From assembly GCF_001514265.1 (NCBI RefSeq), contig NZ_KQ949001.1:183008-247007 (forward strand): a DNA stretch of 64,000 nucleotides, written 5' to 3'. Origin of the DNA: Streptomyces resistomycificus (GTDB lineage: Bacteria > Actinomycetota > Actinomycetes > Streptomycetales > Streptomycetaceae). The notes beneath the pieces are model-generated. The model ran no database searches, had not been told where the DNA came from, and saw only the letters and a list, made by a program, of their open reading frames with translations. Below are positions 50,312-59,496 of the stretch, in pieces. Numbering within the stretch: position 1 is the first letter of the stretch; each line of letters opens with the position of its first letter. A program made the translations under genes and the position numbers.

Positions 50312-51652
50312 ATGACCGTCAACGACGATGTCCTGCTTGTCCACGGCGGAACCCCGCTGGAGGGCGAGATCCGTGTCCGCGGTGCGAAGAACCTCGTACC
50401 GAAGGCCATGGTCGCCGCCCTGCTGGGCAGTGAGCCGAGTCGACTGCGCAACGTTCCGGACATCCGTGACGTTCGTGTCGTACGCGGCCTGCTGCAACTG
50501 CACGGGGTGACGGTCCGTCCGGGTGAGGAGCCGGGCGAGCTGGTGATGGACCCGACCCACGTCGAGAGCGCGAACGTCGCTGACATCGATGCCCACGCCG
50601 GGTCGAGCCGTATCCCGATCCTCCTCTGCGGTCCCCTGCTGCACCGCCTCGGGCACGCCTTCATCCCCGGGCTCGGCGGCTGCGACATCGGCGGCCGTCC
50701 CATCGACTTCCACTTCGAGGTGCTGCGGCAGTTCGGCGCGACGATCGAGAAGCGGGCGGACGGGCAGTTCCTGGAGGCGCCGCGCAGGCTGCGCGGCACG
50801 AAGATCCGGCTGCCTTACCCGTCCGTCGGCGCGACCGAGCAGGTGCTGCTCACCGCGGTGCTCGCCGAGGGTGTCACCGAGCTCTCGAACGCGGCCGTGG
50901 AGCCGGAGATCGAGGACCTCATCTGCGTCCTGCAGAAGATGGGCGCCATCATCGCGATGGACACCGACCGGACCATCCGCGTCACCGGTGTCGACCGGCT
51001 CGGCGGCTACAACCACGCCGCCCTCCCGGACCGCCTGGAGGCCGCCTCCTGGGCGTCCGCGGCGCTGGCGACCGAGGGCAACATCTACGTCCGCGGCGCC
51101 CAGCAGCGCTCGATGATGACGTTCCTGAACACCTACCGGAAGGTCGGCGGCGCCTTCGAGATCGACGACGAGGGCATCCGCTTCTGGCACCCGGGCGGAC
51201 AGCTGAAGTCCATCGCCCTCGAAACGGACGTGCACCCGGGCTTCCAGACGGACTGGCAGCAGCCGCTGGTGGTGGCCCTGACGCAGGCCACGGGCCTGTC
51301 GATCATCCACGAGACGGTGTACGAGTCCCGGCTCGGCTTCACCTCCGCGCTGAACCAGATGGGTGCGCACATCCAGCTGTACCGCGAGTGCCTGGGTGCC
51401 TCGAACTGCCGCTTCGGCCAGCGCAACTTCCTCCACTCGGCGGTCGTCTCCGGCCCCACCCGGCTCCAGGGCGCCGACCTGGTCATCCCCGACCTCCGCG
51501 GCGGCTTCTCCTACCTCATCGCGGCCCTGGCCGCCCAGGGCACGTCCCGCGTCCACGGCATCGACCTGATCAACCGCGGCTACGAGAACTTCATGGAAAA
51601 GCTGGTCGAGCTGGGCGCGAAGGTCGAACTCCCCGGCAAGGCCCTCGGCTGA
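50312..51652 (+). CDS. murA: UDP-N-acetylglucosamine 1-carboxyvinyltransferase (MurA)
   Basis: A 446-residue cytosolic enzyme of the EPSP-synthase fold. It transfers enolpyruvate to UDP-GlcNAc, the first committed step of peptidoglycan synthesis. The catalytic loop GLGGCDIGGRP contains Cys124, so fosfomycin sensitivity is expected. The N-terminal GAKNLVPKAMVAALL (KN motif) and late SAVVSGPTRLQGADLVIPDLRGGFSYLIAAL (described in part) are typical. ATG 50312 is the start (MTVNDDVLLVHGG). A terminator hairpin separates it from hupA. Confidence 0.94.
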   Translation: MTVNDDVLLVHGGTPLEGEIRVRGAKNLVPKAMVAALLGSEPSRLRNVPDIRDVRVVRGLLQLHGVTVRPGEEPGELVMDPTHVESANVADIDAHAGSSRIPILLCGPLLHRLGHAFIPGLGGCDIGGRPIDFHFEVLRQFGATIEKRADGQFLEAPRRLRGTKIRLPYPSVGATEQVLLTAVLAEGVTELSNAAVEPEIEDLICVLQKMGAIIAMDTDRTIRVTGVDRLGGYNHAALPDRLEAASWASAALATEGNIYVRGAQQRSMMTFLNTYRKVGGAFEIDDEGIRFWHPGGQLKSIALETDVHPGFQTDWQQPLVVALTQATGLSIIHETVYESRLGFTSALNQMGAHIQLYRECLGASNCRFGQRNFLHSAVVSGPTRLQGADLVIPDLRGGFSYLIAALAAQGTSRVHGIDLINRGYENFMEKLVELGAKVELPGKALG

Positions 51653-51717
51653 CCGTCTCTCAGCCGGGGGCGGCGGCTGACCGTCTCTCAGTCGCTTCCC
51701 TGTTCGTTCGTACGACG

Positions 51718-51752
51718 ATGGGGCGGCCACCCTCACCGGGTGGCCGCCCCAT
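51718..51752. terminator. Bidirectional terminator between murA and hupA
   Basis: A perfect 15-bp stem (51718-51732 with 51738-51752) and 5-nt loop between convergent genes, followed by TCGCG (plus strand). Confidence 0.85.
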
Positions 51753-51799
51753 TCGCGTTGCTGAGCCTCGTACGCAGGTCCCGTCGCGTACGCGAAGGC

Positions 51800-52081
51800 T
51801 TACTTGCCCTTGGCGGCTTCCTTGAGCTTGCTGCCCGCGGAGACCTTGACGCTGTAGCCGGCCGGGATCTGGATCGGGTCGCCGGTCTGCGGGTTGCGCG
51901 CGGTGCGAGCGGCACGGTGGGTGCGCTCGAAGGTCAGGAAGCCGGGGATGGTGACCTTCTCGTCGCCCTTGGCGACGATCTCACCGACGGTCTCGGCGAA
52001 CGCGGCCAGAACGGCGTCGGCGTCCTTGCGGGTCACCTCGGCACGGTCGGCCAGCGCGGCCACCAGCTCACTGCGGTTCAT
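51800..52081 (-). CDS. hupA: HU-family DNA-binding protein
   Basis: A 93-residue nucleoid protein. The sequence NRSELVAALADRAEVTRKDADAVLAAF, the DNA-binding arm ARNPQTGDPIQIPAGYSVKV and the basic C-terminal end (SAGSKLKEAAKGK) are typical of streptomycete HupA, which lacks the long Lys-rich tail of the second Streptomyces HU (HupS). GGGAG lies 8 nt before ATG 52081. Expected to be highly expressed during growth. Confidence 0.95.
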   Translation of the reverse strand: MNRSELVAALADRAEVTRKDADAVLAAFAETVGEIVAKGDEKVTIPGFLTFERTHRAARTARNPQTGDPIQIPAGYSVKVSAGSKLKEAAKGK

Positions 52082-52428
52082 GTTGTTACTCCCGTGTTCT
52101 TCTTGCTGTTGAGGCGTGCCACGCGGCGGAGCCGCATATTGGGCACAGCGAAGTCGATGCTGCCAGGGCCCTCGGACAGTCGCAGGACCCGGGTCCGTCG
52201 TCAGACCCTCGCGCCCAGAGACGCATCCTGCCCCTACCTGCGGCGGGAAAGCCAATCCGGCACCCCCAGGAGTCGCGAGAACACCCGTGGGTGTCACACG
52301 AAAAGAGGGGCGGAGCCTGGCCGACACGATAAACGTCGGCCAAGAGGGCCGGGTTCCACGACGCGCCGGTATCAAGCCCGTCGTGGCAATCCTCACAGCC
52401 GGCCCGCTCCCGCGCGAGCCCGGGCGGT
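52082..52428. other. 347-bp gap between hupA and malic enzyme
   Basis: Holds the hupA promoter and leader and two inverted repeats near the malic enzyme end (52319-52386). No gene or RNA recognised. Confidence 0.6.
52319..52386 (-). terminator. Pair of hairpins after malic enzyme
   Basis: CCACGACG/CGTCGTGG (52356-52363, 52379-52386) and GGCCGAC/GTCGGCC (52319-52325, 52335-52341) lie 43-110 nt after the malic enzyme stop. Moderate stems with large loops; termination is possible, not certain. Confidence 0.35.
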
Positions 52429-53844
52429 TTACGGGGCCACGCCCGCCGCCTTCGCGGCCTCCCGGACGGCGCCGGCGACCGCGCCCGCGACCTTGTCGTT
52501 GAAGACGCTCGGGATGATGTAGTTCGGGTTCAGCTCGTCCTCGGTCACCACGTCCGCGAGGGCCTTGGCCGCCGCGATCATCATGTCGGTGTTGACCGTG
52601 CGGGACTGCGCGTCCAGCAGACCGCGGAAGACACCCGGGAACACCAGCACGTTGTTGATCTGGTTCGGGAAGTCGGAGCGGCCGGTGGCGACGACCGCCG
52701 CCGTCAGACGGGCGATCGCCGGGTCGACCTCGGGGTCGGGGTTCGCGAGCGCGAACACGATCGCACCCTCGGCCATGGCGGCCACGTCCTCGCCGTCGAG
52801 GACGTTGGGCGCCGACACGCCGATGAAGACGTCCGCGCCGCGCACGGCCTCCTTCAGCGTGCCCGTCAGGCCCTCGGGGTTGGTGTTGTCGGCGATCCAG
52901 CGCAGCGCCGAGCCGGGGGCGGCGTCGACGAGGTCCTCGCGGCCGGCGTGCACCACACCGTGGATGTCGGCGACGACGGCGTTCTTCACGCCCGCCGCCA
53001 CCAGCAGCTTGAGGATGGCCGTACCGGCCGCGCCGGCGCCGGACATGACGACCCGGATGTTCTCGATTGCCTTGCCCGTGACGCGCAGTGCGTTCGTCAG
53101 GGCGGCGAGGGTGACGATCGCCGTGCCGTGCTGGTCGTCGTGGAAGACGGGGATGTCGAGGGCCTCGCGCAGCCGGGCCTCGATCTCGAAGCAGCGCGGC
53201 GCGGAGATGTCCTCGAGGTTGATGCCGGCGAACCCGGGGGCGATCGCCTTCACGATCTCGACGATCGCGTCGGTGTCCTGGGTGTCCAGGCACAGCGGCC
53301 AGGCGTCGATGCCGGCGAACCGCTTGAAGAGGGCCGCCTTGCCCTCCATGACCGGCAGAGCGGCCTTCGGGCCGATGTTGCCGAGGCCCAGCACGGCGGA
53401 GCCGTCCGTCACGACCGCAACGGAGTTGCGCTTGATGGTGAGGCGGCGGGCGTCCTCGGGGTTCTCGGCGATGGCCATGCAGACGCGGGCGACACCCGGC
53501 GTGTAGATCATGGACAGGTCGTCACGGTTGCGGATGGGGTGCTTCGACGCCATCTCGATCTTGCCGCCGAGGTGCATGAGGAACGTACGGTCGGAGACCT
53601 TGCCGAGGGTGACGCCCTCGATGCCGCGCAGCTGCTCGACGATCTCGTCGGCGTGCGCCGTGGAGGTGGCCGCGATCGTGACGTCGATGCGGAGCTTCTC
53701 GTGGCCGGAAGCCGTGACGTCGAGGCCGGTCACCGAGCCTCCGTGGGACTCGACGGCCCCGGTGAGCAGGGAGACCGCGGTTCCGCTCGCGGGCACCTCC
53801 AGCCGGACCGTCATCGAGTAGGAGACGCTGGGCGCCGTTGCCAT
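52429..53844 (-). CDS. NAD-dependent malic enzyme with N-terminal ACT-like domain
   Basis: A 471-residue cytosolic enzyme converting malate to pyruvate and CO2. Residues 1-80 form an ACT-like regulatory domain (YSMTVRLEVPASGTAVSLLTGAVE). The malic core carries SVAVVTDGSAVLGLGNIGPKAALPVMEGKAAL (described in part), the metal site NLEDISAPRCFEIE, FHDDQHGTA and the Rossmann motif VMSGAGAAGTAIL. The NAD preference is inferred from the S. coelicolor homologue. ATG 53844. A hairpin sits in its 5' leader. Confidence 0.93.
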   Translation of the reverse strand: MATAPSVSYSMTVRLEVPASGTAVSLLTGAVESHGGSVTGLDVTASGHEKLRIDVTIAATSTAHADEIVEQLRGIEGVTLGKVSDRTFLMHLGGKIEMASKHPIRNRDDLSMIYTPGVARVCMAIAENPEDARRLTIKRNSVAVVTDGSAVLGLGNIGPKAALPVMEGKAALFKRFAGIDAWPLCLDTQDTDAIVEIVKAIAPGFAGINLEDISAPRCFEIEARLREALDIPVFHDDQHGTAIVTLAALTNALRVTGKAIENIRVVMSGAGAAGTAILKLLVAAGVKNAVVADIHGVVHAGREDLVDAAPGSALRWIADNTNPEGLTGTLKEAVRGADVFIGVSAPNVLDGEDVAAMAEGAIVFALANPDPEVDPAIARLTAAVVATGRSDFPNQINNVLVFPGVFRGLLDAQSRTVNTDMMIAAAKALADVVTEDELNPNYIIPSVFNDKVAGAVAGAVREAAKAAGVAP

Positions 53845-53897
53845 GGCCGACTTCCTCTGCTTTCACCTGTGCCGCTGGATCCGTCCGATCGTCGCAC

Positions 53898-53918
53898 CTA
53901 CCGCCGGGTAGGCGGTAG
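53898..53918 (-). promoter_or_regulatory. Leader hairpin upstream of malic enzyme
   Basis: A perfect 8-bp stem CTACCGCC/GGCGGTAG with a 5-nt loop, 53 nt upstream of the malic enzyme start. Could be an operator or RNA structure. Confidence 0.35.
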
Positions 53919-53979
53919 CCGGGCCGAATTGCGATCGTATTGTTCGCCGGACGGGTCGCGGCCGAGGGCAAGAAAGAGA

Positions 53980-54002
53980 CCCACGTCACTCGGTGACGTG
54001 GG
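53980..54002 (-). terminator. Terminator after the HelD-type helicase
   Basis: A perfect 10-bp stem CCCACGTCAC/GTGACGTGGG with loop TCG. On the minus strand it is followed by a T-rich tail (TCTTTCTT). Confidence 0.75.
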
Positions 54003-54176
54003 CCTCTCGAACGTTCAGTGACACCGACCCGCCATGCTCGCCTCGCGGCAAGTGGTCGCTCGTAGCGACGAAGGTTGGGCCCGGGGGCTTGGATCGGGCC
54101 GGTGCCACACCCAGGCTAACAAACGGATCCCATATGGCCATTCCCGTCTCGCAAGTTCGTTGCGAGAGCCACCCGG

Positions 54177-56639
54177 TCAGTCCCTGAGAAGGTCCGGGAC
54201 CCCCTCGGCGTCCGGCACGTCCCGGTCCGCCGACACCACCGTGAGCTGCTGGGTCGCCCGGGTCAGGGCGACGTACAGCACCCGCAGGCCGGCCGGGGAC
54301 TCGTCCGCGATCTCCGCCGGGGAGACGACGATGGTGGCGTCGTACTCCAGTCCCTTCGCCTCCAGGCTGCCGAGCGCCACCACCCGGTCGCCGAGCCCGG
54401 TGAGCCAGCGCCTGGCCTCCTCGCGGCGGTTCATGGCGACGACGACGCCGACGGTGCCGTCGACGAGGTCGAGGAGCCGGGCGGACTCGGCCCGGACGGT
54501 CGCGGCGAGGGAGTCCCCCACGACGGCGAAGCGGGGCCGCACGCCGGTGGAGCGGACCGCCGTCGGGGACTCGGAGCCCGGCATGGCGAGGGCGAGCACC
54601 TTGGCCGCCAGCTCCGCGATCTCGGCCGGGTTGCGGTAGTTCACGGTCAGCTGGAAGCGGCGGCGCGGGCGGGTCCCGAGGGCCTCGTCGCGGGCCTGGG
54701 CCGCCTCGTCGGGGTCGGACCAGGACGACTGGGCGGGGTCACCCACGACCGTCCAGGTGGCGTGCCGGCCCCGGCGGCCGACCATGCGCCACTGCATCGG
54801 CGTGAGGTCCTGGGCCTCGTCGACGATGACGTGGGCGTACTCGGTGCGCTCCTGGGCGAGCCGCTCGGCCCGCTCGCGCTGGGTCTCCTGGCGGACCGGC
54901 ATCAGCTCCTCGAGGCCGCTGAGCTGGTCGAGCGGGTCGAGCTCGCGCTTGCGGCGGGGGCGGGCCGGGGAGCCGAGGAGCGACTCGAGCTCGTCGAGCA
55001 TCGCGATGTCGTGGACGGACAGGCCGTCGCGTCTGAGGGAGCGGGCGACCCGGCGCACCTCGCCCGGGTTCAGCACCCGGCGGGCCCAGCGACCCAGGCG
55101 CCGTTCGTCGGCCATGGCGGCGAGGACCGCCTTCGGGGTCAGCTCGGGCCACCAGCCGTCGAGGAACTCGATGAAGCTGTCCTCGGAGCTGACGTCCTCG
55201 TCGAAGGAGGAGCGCAGCTCGGCGGCCAGCTCCGGGTCGCTGTGCCGGCCGCCCGCGCCGGACCGCGCCCACAGGGCGTCCAGGAGCAGCCTGCGGGCGC
55301 GGGGCCGGAGCAGGTTGACGGGCGTGGTGCCGCCGAGGGCGCTCTCGCGGATGCGGTCCAGCTCCCGCGCCTCCAGCTCCAGGCGACGGCCGAAGGCGAC
55401 CACCCGGAGCCGGGTGGGCGGACCGGCGGGGGCCTGCGGCACCGGGCCCGAGCCGCCGTCGGAGGCATCGTCGGGGCCGTCGCCAAAGGCGTCGTCGGGG
55501 GCTTCGTCGAAGGCGAGCTGTCCGGCGCGGGCACCCGCGCCCGTGTCGGCGGCCCGGCCGTGTTCCGGGGCGCCCGAGCCCAGCTCCAGGGCTCCGCGCG
55601 CCGCCTTCCGCAGGACCTTGAGCATGCGGTACGAGCCCTTCGCCCGGGCCACCGCCGGGGAGTCGTACAGCGTGGCCTCCGCGCCGTCGACGAGCGAGCC
55701 GATCGCGCGGATGGCGACCTGGCCCTCCTCGCCGAGGGAGGGGAGGACGCCCTCGGTGTACGCGACGAGCAACGGGGTCGGGGAGACGATGAGGATGCCG
55801 CCCGCGTACCGGCGTCGGTCCTGGTAGAGCAGGTAGGCGGCCCGGTGCAGGGCGACGGCCGTCTTGCCGGTGCCGGGGCCGCCCTCGACGTAGGTCACGG
55901 AGGCGGCGGGGGCGCGGATGACGAGGTCCTGCTCGGCCTGGATGGAGGCGACGATGTCCCGCATGGTGTGGGTGCGGGCCTGGCCGAGGGCGGCCATCAG
56001 GGCGCCGTCGCCGATCACGGGCAGTTCCCGGCCGTCGAGGGAGGCCGTCAGCTCGGGGCGCATCAGGTCGTCCTCGACACCGAGCACCTTGCGCCCCTTC
56101 GAGCGGATGACCCGGCGGCGGACGACCCGGCCCGGTTCGACCGGGGTGGACCGGTAGAACGGCGCGGCGGCGGGCGCCCGCCAGTCGATGACCAGCGGGG
56201 CGTACTCCTGGTCGAGGACGCCGATACGGCCGATGTGCAGGGTCTCGGCGATGTCGGCGGTGTTGTCCTCCCGCACGGCGCCTTCGGCGGGTTCCACGGC
56301 GGTGTAGGCGCCGTCCGGCCCCTTCTTGCCGTCCTTGCCCGGCAACAGGTCGATGCGGCCGAAGAGGAAGTCCTCGAACTCGTTGTTGAGACGGTTGAGG
56401 TGGATGCCGGCCCGGAAGACCTGCGCGTCCCGTTCGGCGAGTGCGCCGGGCGTGCCGACCTGGCCCCGCTTGGCGGCGTCGTTCATGAGGAACTCGGCCT
56501 CGTGGATCTTCTCCTCGAGGCGCCGGTAGACCCGGTCGAGGTGTTCCTGTTCGACGCTGATCTCTCGGTCCCGCACGGAATCGTGCGTGGAAACCTCAAC
56601 CGAGTCGACCGCGGTTTGCTGCTGAGCCTGAGCGGCCAC
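54177..56639 (-). CDS. HelD/HelR-like RNA polymerase-associated helicase
   Basis: An 820-residue UvrD-like superfamily I protein. The N-terminal coiled-coil arm (EQEHLDRVYRRLEEKIHEAEFLM) precedes HIGRIGVLDQEYAPLVIDWRAPAAAPFYRS, the HelD signature. Walker A is EGGPGTGKTAVALHRAAYLL (near 250) and motif II VDEAQDLTPMQW. HelD proteins free stalled RNA polymerase; some confer rifampicin tolerance. The linker (about 360-400) is Pro/Gly-rich and variable. GTG 56639 start. No rifampicin-associated element is seen upstream. Confidence 0.88.
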   Translation of the reverse strand: MAAQAQQQTAVDSVEVSTHDSVRDREISVEQEHLDRVYRRLEEKIHEAEFLMNDAAKRGQVGTPGALAERDAQVFRAGIHLNRLNNEFEDFLFGRIDLLPGKDGKKGPDGAYTAVEPAEGAVREDNTADIAETLHIGRIGVLDQEYAPLVIDWRAPAAAPFYRSTPVEPGRVVRRRVIRSKGRKVLGVEDDLMRPELTASLDGRELPVIGDGALMAALGQARTHTMRDIVASIQAEQDLVIRAPAASVTYVEGGPGTGKTAVALHRAAYLLYQDRRRYAGGILIVSPTPLLVAYTEGVLPSLGEEGQVAIRAIGSLVDGAEATLYDSPAVARAKGSYRMLKVLRKAARGALELGSGAPEHGRAADTGAGARAGQLAFDEAPDDAFGDGPDDASDGGSGPVPQAPAGPPTRLRVVAFGRRLELEARELDRIRESALGGTTPVNLLRPRARRLLLDALWARSGAGGRHSDPELAAELRSSFDEDVSSEDSFIEFLDGWWPELTPKAVLAAMADERRLGRWARRVLNPGEVRRVARSLRRDGLSVHDIAMLDELESLLGSPARPRRKRELDPLDQLSGLEELMPVRQETQRERAERLAQERTEYAHVIVDEAQDLTPMQWRMVGRRGRHATWTVVGDPAQSSWSDPDEAAQARDEALGTRPRRRFQLTVNYRNPAEIAELAAKVLALAMPGSESPTAVRSTGVRPRFAVVGDSLAATVRAESARLLDLVDGTVGVVVAMNRREEARRWLTGLGDRVVALGSLEAKGLEYDATIVVSPAEIADESPAGLRVLYVALTRATQQLTVVSADRDVPDAEGVPDLLRD

Positions 56640-56721
56640 CGGGCCCCCTTCTGACGTGCTGGGCAGCCGTCAACCGTACGCGAAGGGGGCCCCGGGAAGC
56701 TATGTGCGCGCGCTCAGTGGT

Positions 56722-57552
56722 TCACACGTCACCCTTGACGAGCACGTCGCCGTCCAGGGTCATGACCTCGAAGCCCTTGATCTCGTCCGGGACGAAGGAC
56801 GCGCCGCCGACGATGTAGAGCGGGTTCTTGGCCTTCTCGGTCTTGCCGTCCGGGAGGCCGTAGCCCCACTTCGGGACGGACCAGTTCGAGGCGGTCACCC
56901 GCTCGCCGTTCTCGCCGACGAAGATCAGGGAGCACTTGATCGGGCCCTTGACGCCCTTGAGCTCCAGGACCGACTCGGTGCCCCAGTCCTTCTTCTGCAG
57001 GGCCACGGTCGCGCTCACGCCGGTCGACGGGTCGGTCGCCGAGACCTTGTCGTCGATGTCCGCGAAGAGGCTCTTGGCGGGGGTCGCCGCGAGGGTCGCG
57101 TTGGTGCCGCCGGTGCCGCCGGAGTCCTCACCGGTCGCCCCGACCGCCACGAGCGGGCCGCCGATGATCAGCGCGGCCGCGGCCGCCACCAGGTAGAAGC
57201 CCTTGCGGCGCTTCTGGGCGCGGCGCTCGGAGACCTCGTCGACGAGCTTGTTCACCAGCCGGGGGGTGGGCCGGGCCGAGAGCGACTCGCCGATGGCGGG
57301 TGTGCCGGAGCCCGGCAGGTCCGCCAGGGCGGCCAGCATCGGCTCCATTCCGGCGAGTTCGTCGAGCTGCTGGGCGCACCATTCGCAGGTGGCGAGATGT
57401 GCTTCGAAAGCGGTTGCTTCGGCGTCGTCAAGGATCCCGAGGGCGTAGGCGCCGACGGTCTCGTGTTCGCTCGGACCCGGAGATCCCATCATGGGGCCAG
57501 ACATACCCGAACCACCCGTACCGAATCCCTGTGATCCCCCGTAAACACTCAT
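56722..57552 (-). CDS. rsuA: Anti-sigma factor RsuA (ZAS zinc-binding)
   Basis: A 276-residue membrane anti-sigma factor. The cytoplasmic N-part has the ZAS motif HLATCEWC (His52, Cys56, Cys59). One membrane helix (about 122-138: GFYLVAAAAALIIGGPLVAVG) separates it from an extracytoplasmic sensor domain. It overlaps the sigU stop by one base (TGATG), so the two are translationally coupled. It holds SigU inactive until a signal. Names follow the S. coelicolor sigU-rsuA locus. Confidence 0.88.
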   Translation of the reverse strand: MSVYGGSQGFGTGGSGMSGPMMGSPGPSEHETVGAYALGILDDAEATAFEAHLATCEWCAQQLDELAGMEPMLAALADLPGSGTPAIGESLSARPTPRLVNKLVDEVSERRAQKRRKGFYLVAAAAALIIGGPLVAVGATGEDSGGTGGTNATLAATPAKSLFADIDDKVSATDPSTGVSATVALQKKDWGTESVLELKGVKGPIKCSLIFVGENGERVTASNWSVPKWGYGLPDGKTEKAKNPLYIVGGASFVPDEIKGFEVMTLDGDVLVKGDV

Positions 57553-58109
57553 CACGCCGTCACCCCCCGCTCCTCCAGTGCGAGCTTCATCGACCGCAGG
57601 GCATAGAAGACCCGCGAGCGGACGGTGCCGCTGGGTATACCCAGGGTCTCTGCCGCCTCGTTGACGGTACGCCCCTTGAAGTACGTCTCCACGAGCACCT
57701 CCCGGTGAGCCGGGGTCAGGTCGTCGAGCGCGTCGGACAACGTCATCAGCCACAGCGCCTTGTCGATCTCGTCCTCCGCGGGGATGACCTCCAGCGGCGA
57801 CGGGTCGACCTCCTGCGGCCGGGCCTGCCGGCTGCGGTGGCCGTCGATGACGATGCGGCGTGCGACCGTCACCAGCCAGGGGCGTACCGATCCGGTAGCT
57901 CGATTGAGCTGTCCGGCGTTCTTCCAGGCACGGATGAGCGTCTCCTGCACGACGTCCTCGGCGCGCTGCCGGTCTCCCGCGACCAGCCGGAGCACATAGG
58001 CGAGCAGGGGTCCGGCATGTTCTCTGTAGAGCGCACGCATGAGCTCCTCATCTGGTTCCGAGGGCTGGGACATGCGATGTCGGGCCCTCGATCCACGTTC
58101 ATTGGCCAC
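57552..58109 (-). CDS. sigU: ECF sigma factor SigU
   Basis: A 185-residue extracytoplasmic-function sigma factor. Region 2 (LLAYVLRLVAGDRQRAEDVVQETLIRAWKN) recognises the -10, and region 4 (DDLTPAHREVLVETYFKGRTVNEAAETLGIPSGTVRSR, described in part) the -35. The anti-sigma gene follows with a one-base overlap. In S. coelicolor, uncontrolled SigU blocks aerial growth. The start at GTG 58109 is preferred on similarity, but ATG 58073 is possible. Confidence 0.85.
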   Translation of the reverse strand: MANERGSRARHRMSQPSEPDEELMRALYREHAGPLLAYVLRLVAGDRQRAEDVVQETLIRAWKNAGQLNRATGSVRPWLVTVARRIVIDGHRSRQARPQEVDPSPLEVIPAEDEIDKALWLMTLSDALDDLTPAHREVLVETYFKGRTVNEAAETLGIPSGTVRSRVFYALRSMKLALEERGVTA

Positions 58110-58392
58110 GACGGAATCCTTGCGCACGCCCACCTCCGATGTCCGGGGGTTCCCCCAGTCGGTCGCTCGACCACGGGTACGGACGCGGGGAGTTGGATGT
58201 TCAAAGTGGTGTGACAGTTTTCTCGTGGGTGACGTGACGAGGCGGGACATGAGGGCACATTCCCGCCGCGTGATCTTTACATTTCCGACACAACGGCAAG
58301 ATCACGCCAGCTGCCCTCGGGGTTCCGAAAGTAAACGACGTGTAATCGAAATCACTTCGACAGTCGCTCCACAGAAGGCACATAACGGACCC

Positions 58393-58986
58393 TCAGGTGC
58401 GGGCGAGTGCCGCCCGACGCCGGTGCCGGGCCACTCTTTCGCGGTTCCCGCAGACCTCACTGGAGCACCAGCGCCTCCTGCGCCCCCGTGACGAATCGAG
58501 GTAGACGAGGGGACAGTTGTCCCCTTCGCACTGCCGCAGCCCGGCCCGCGCGACCGGGTCCGTGAGCAGTTCGACGACGTCCCGGGCGACCGCGCCGAGC
58601 AGCGCCGCGCACTGCGGTGGCCCGTCCAACTCCCGGACCAAAGTGCCGTCTTCGCAGGTCACGGCACGCGGAGCCGGAGGTGCGGCACGAGCGGTCTCGT
58701 TGACGCGGGCGAGCGCGAGATCGTACGGCCGCCCCTCGGGCGCGAGCCCGCCGGGTACCAACTGGCCGATAAGCGAACGCAGTTCATGAAAGCCGACGAT
58801 CCAGGACGGGTCGGCGTGGGCCAGCCCGGTACCCGCCGGGACGAGTCCCGAGCCGGTGATCCAGGCGCGCAGCACCGCGACGGAGTCGAGGCGTTCGAGG
58901 GGGTGGGTGGTCGCGAGGAGGTCCAGGCAGATCCGCCCGGAATCGAACCGCAGCTCGTACGCGGCCGTGGCCGTACCCAATGCCAT
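58393..58986 (-). CDS. CGNR zinc-finger/ABATE-domain protein
   Basis: A 197-residue protein. The ABATE-type N-terminal domain (RICLDLLATTHPLERLDS) is followed by a C-terminal CGNR zinc finger: CEGDNCPLVYLDSSRGRRRRWCSSEVCGNR (described in part), with four Cys. Such proteins are thought to be transcription regulators in actinobacteria; no target is known. Spaced 283 bp from sigU. Confidence 0.9.
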   Translation of the reverse strand: MALGTATAAYELRFDSGRICLDLLATTHPLERLDSVAVLRAWITGSGLVPAGTGLAHADPSWIVGFHELRSLIGQLVPGGLAPEGRPYDLALARVNETARAAPPAPRAVTCEDGTLVRELDGPPQCAALLGAVARDVVELLTDPVARAGLRQCEGDNCPLVYLDSSRGRRRRWCSSEVCGNRERVARHRRRAALART

Positions 58987-59496
58987 GTGCCTGTCACCGC
59001 CTAGGGGTCACCCCGGTGAGGAACCGTTACCTCTTACAGTGCCTGCCCGCTCCGGCCGCCGGAACCCCTCGTACCGGCGGTAAGCGGAGCGGGGTCGACG
59101 CGGGCGTAGGGGGACGCGGGTCTCGTTGGTGCGTGGCCGCTGACGGCGGTGGCGGCGTGGCAGGGGCGCGCGGCGGCGTGCAGCCGGTGGACGCGGACGG
59201 CGCCGCAGGGGTGCGCGGCGGCGTGCCGCCGGTGAGCGGGGACGGCGTGGCAGGGGTGCGCGGCGGCGTGCCGCCGGTGAGCGGGGACGGCGTGGCAGGG
59301 GCGCGCGGCGCCGTGCCGCCGGCGGGTGTGGGCGGCTCTCGTCGGCTACCGACATCCGTGGGTGGCGTGGAGCGCGGTACGCGGCGCTGCCGACGGTGGC
59401 GTCGGCCGCTCCGGCACGGACGCCAGTGCCGTACGGCCGCTTCCGACGCCCGGCGGGCTCCCCGGAGCGCCTCGTTGGACGCCGTCGCCTACTCCT
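58987..59496. other. 510-bp gap holding a 45-bp tandem array
   Basis: No gene supported. Frames crossing the repeats are low-complexity and occur in several frames on both strands. Left 150 bp carry the CGNR gene promoter region; right 160 bp show no feature. Confidence 0.6.
59154..59333. repeat. 45-bp tandem repeat, four copies
   Basis: Units at 59154-59198, 59199-59243, 59244-59288 and 59289-59333 (the last partly diverged). Each contains GGCGGCGTGCCGCC-like dyads. On the plus strand each unit would encode 15 residues (GVAGVRGGVPPVSGD), so the period preserves a frame. Confidence 0.9.

Larger units (their letters stand above)
53845..54176. other. 332-bp gap between malic enzyme and the HelD gene
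   Basis: Contains the malic enzyme leader with a hairpin (53898-53918) and the helD terminator (53980-54002). No gene seen in the right 170 bp. Confidence 0.6.

Noticed and set aside
54177..56639. Rifampicin-resistance (HelR) role for the HelD-like gene
   Set aside because: I found no rifampicin-associated element upstream, so I call it only HelD-like.
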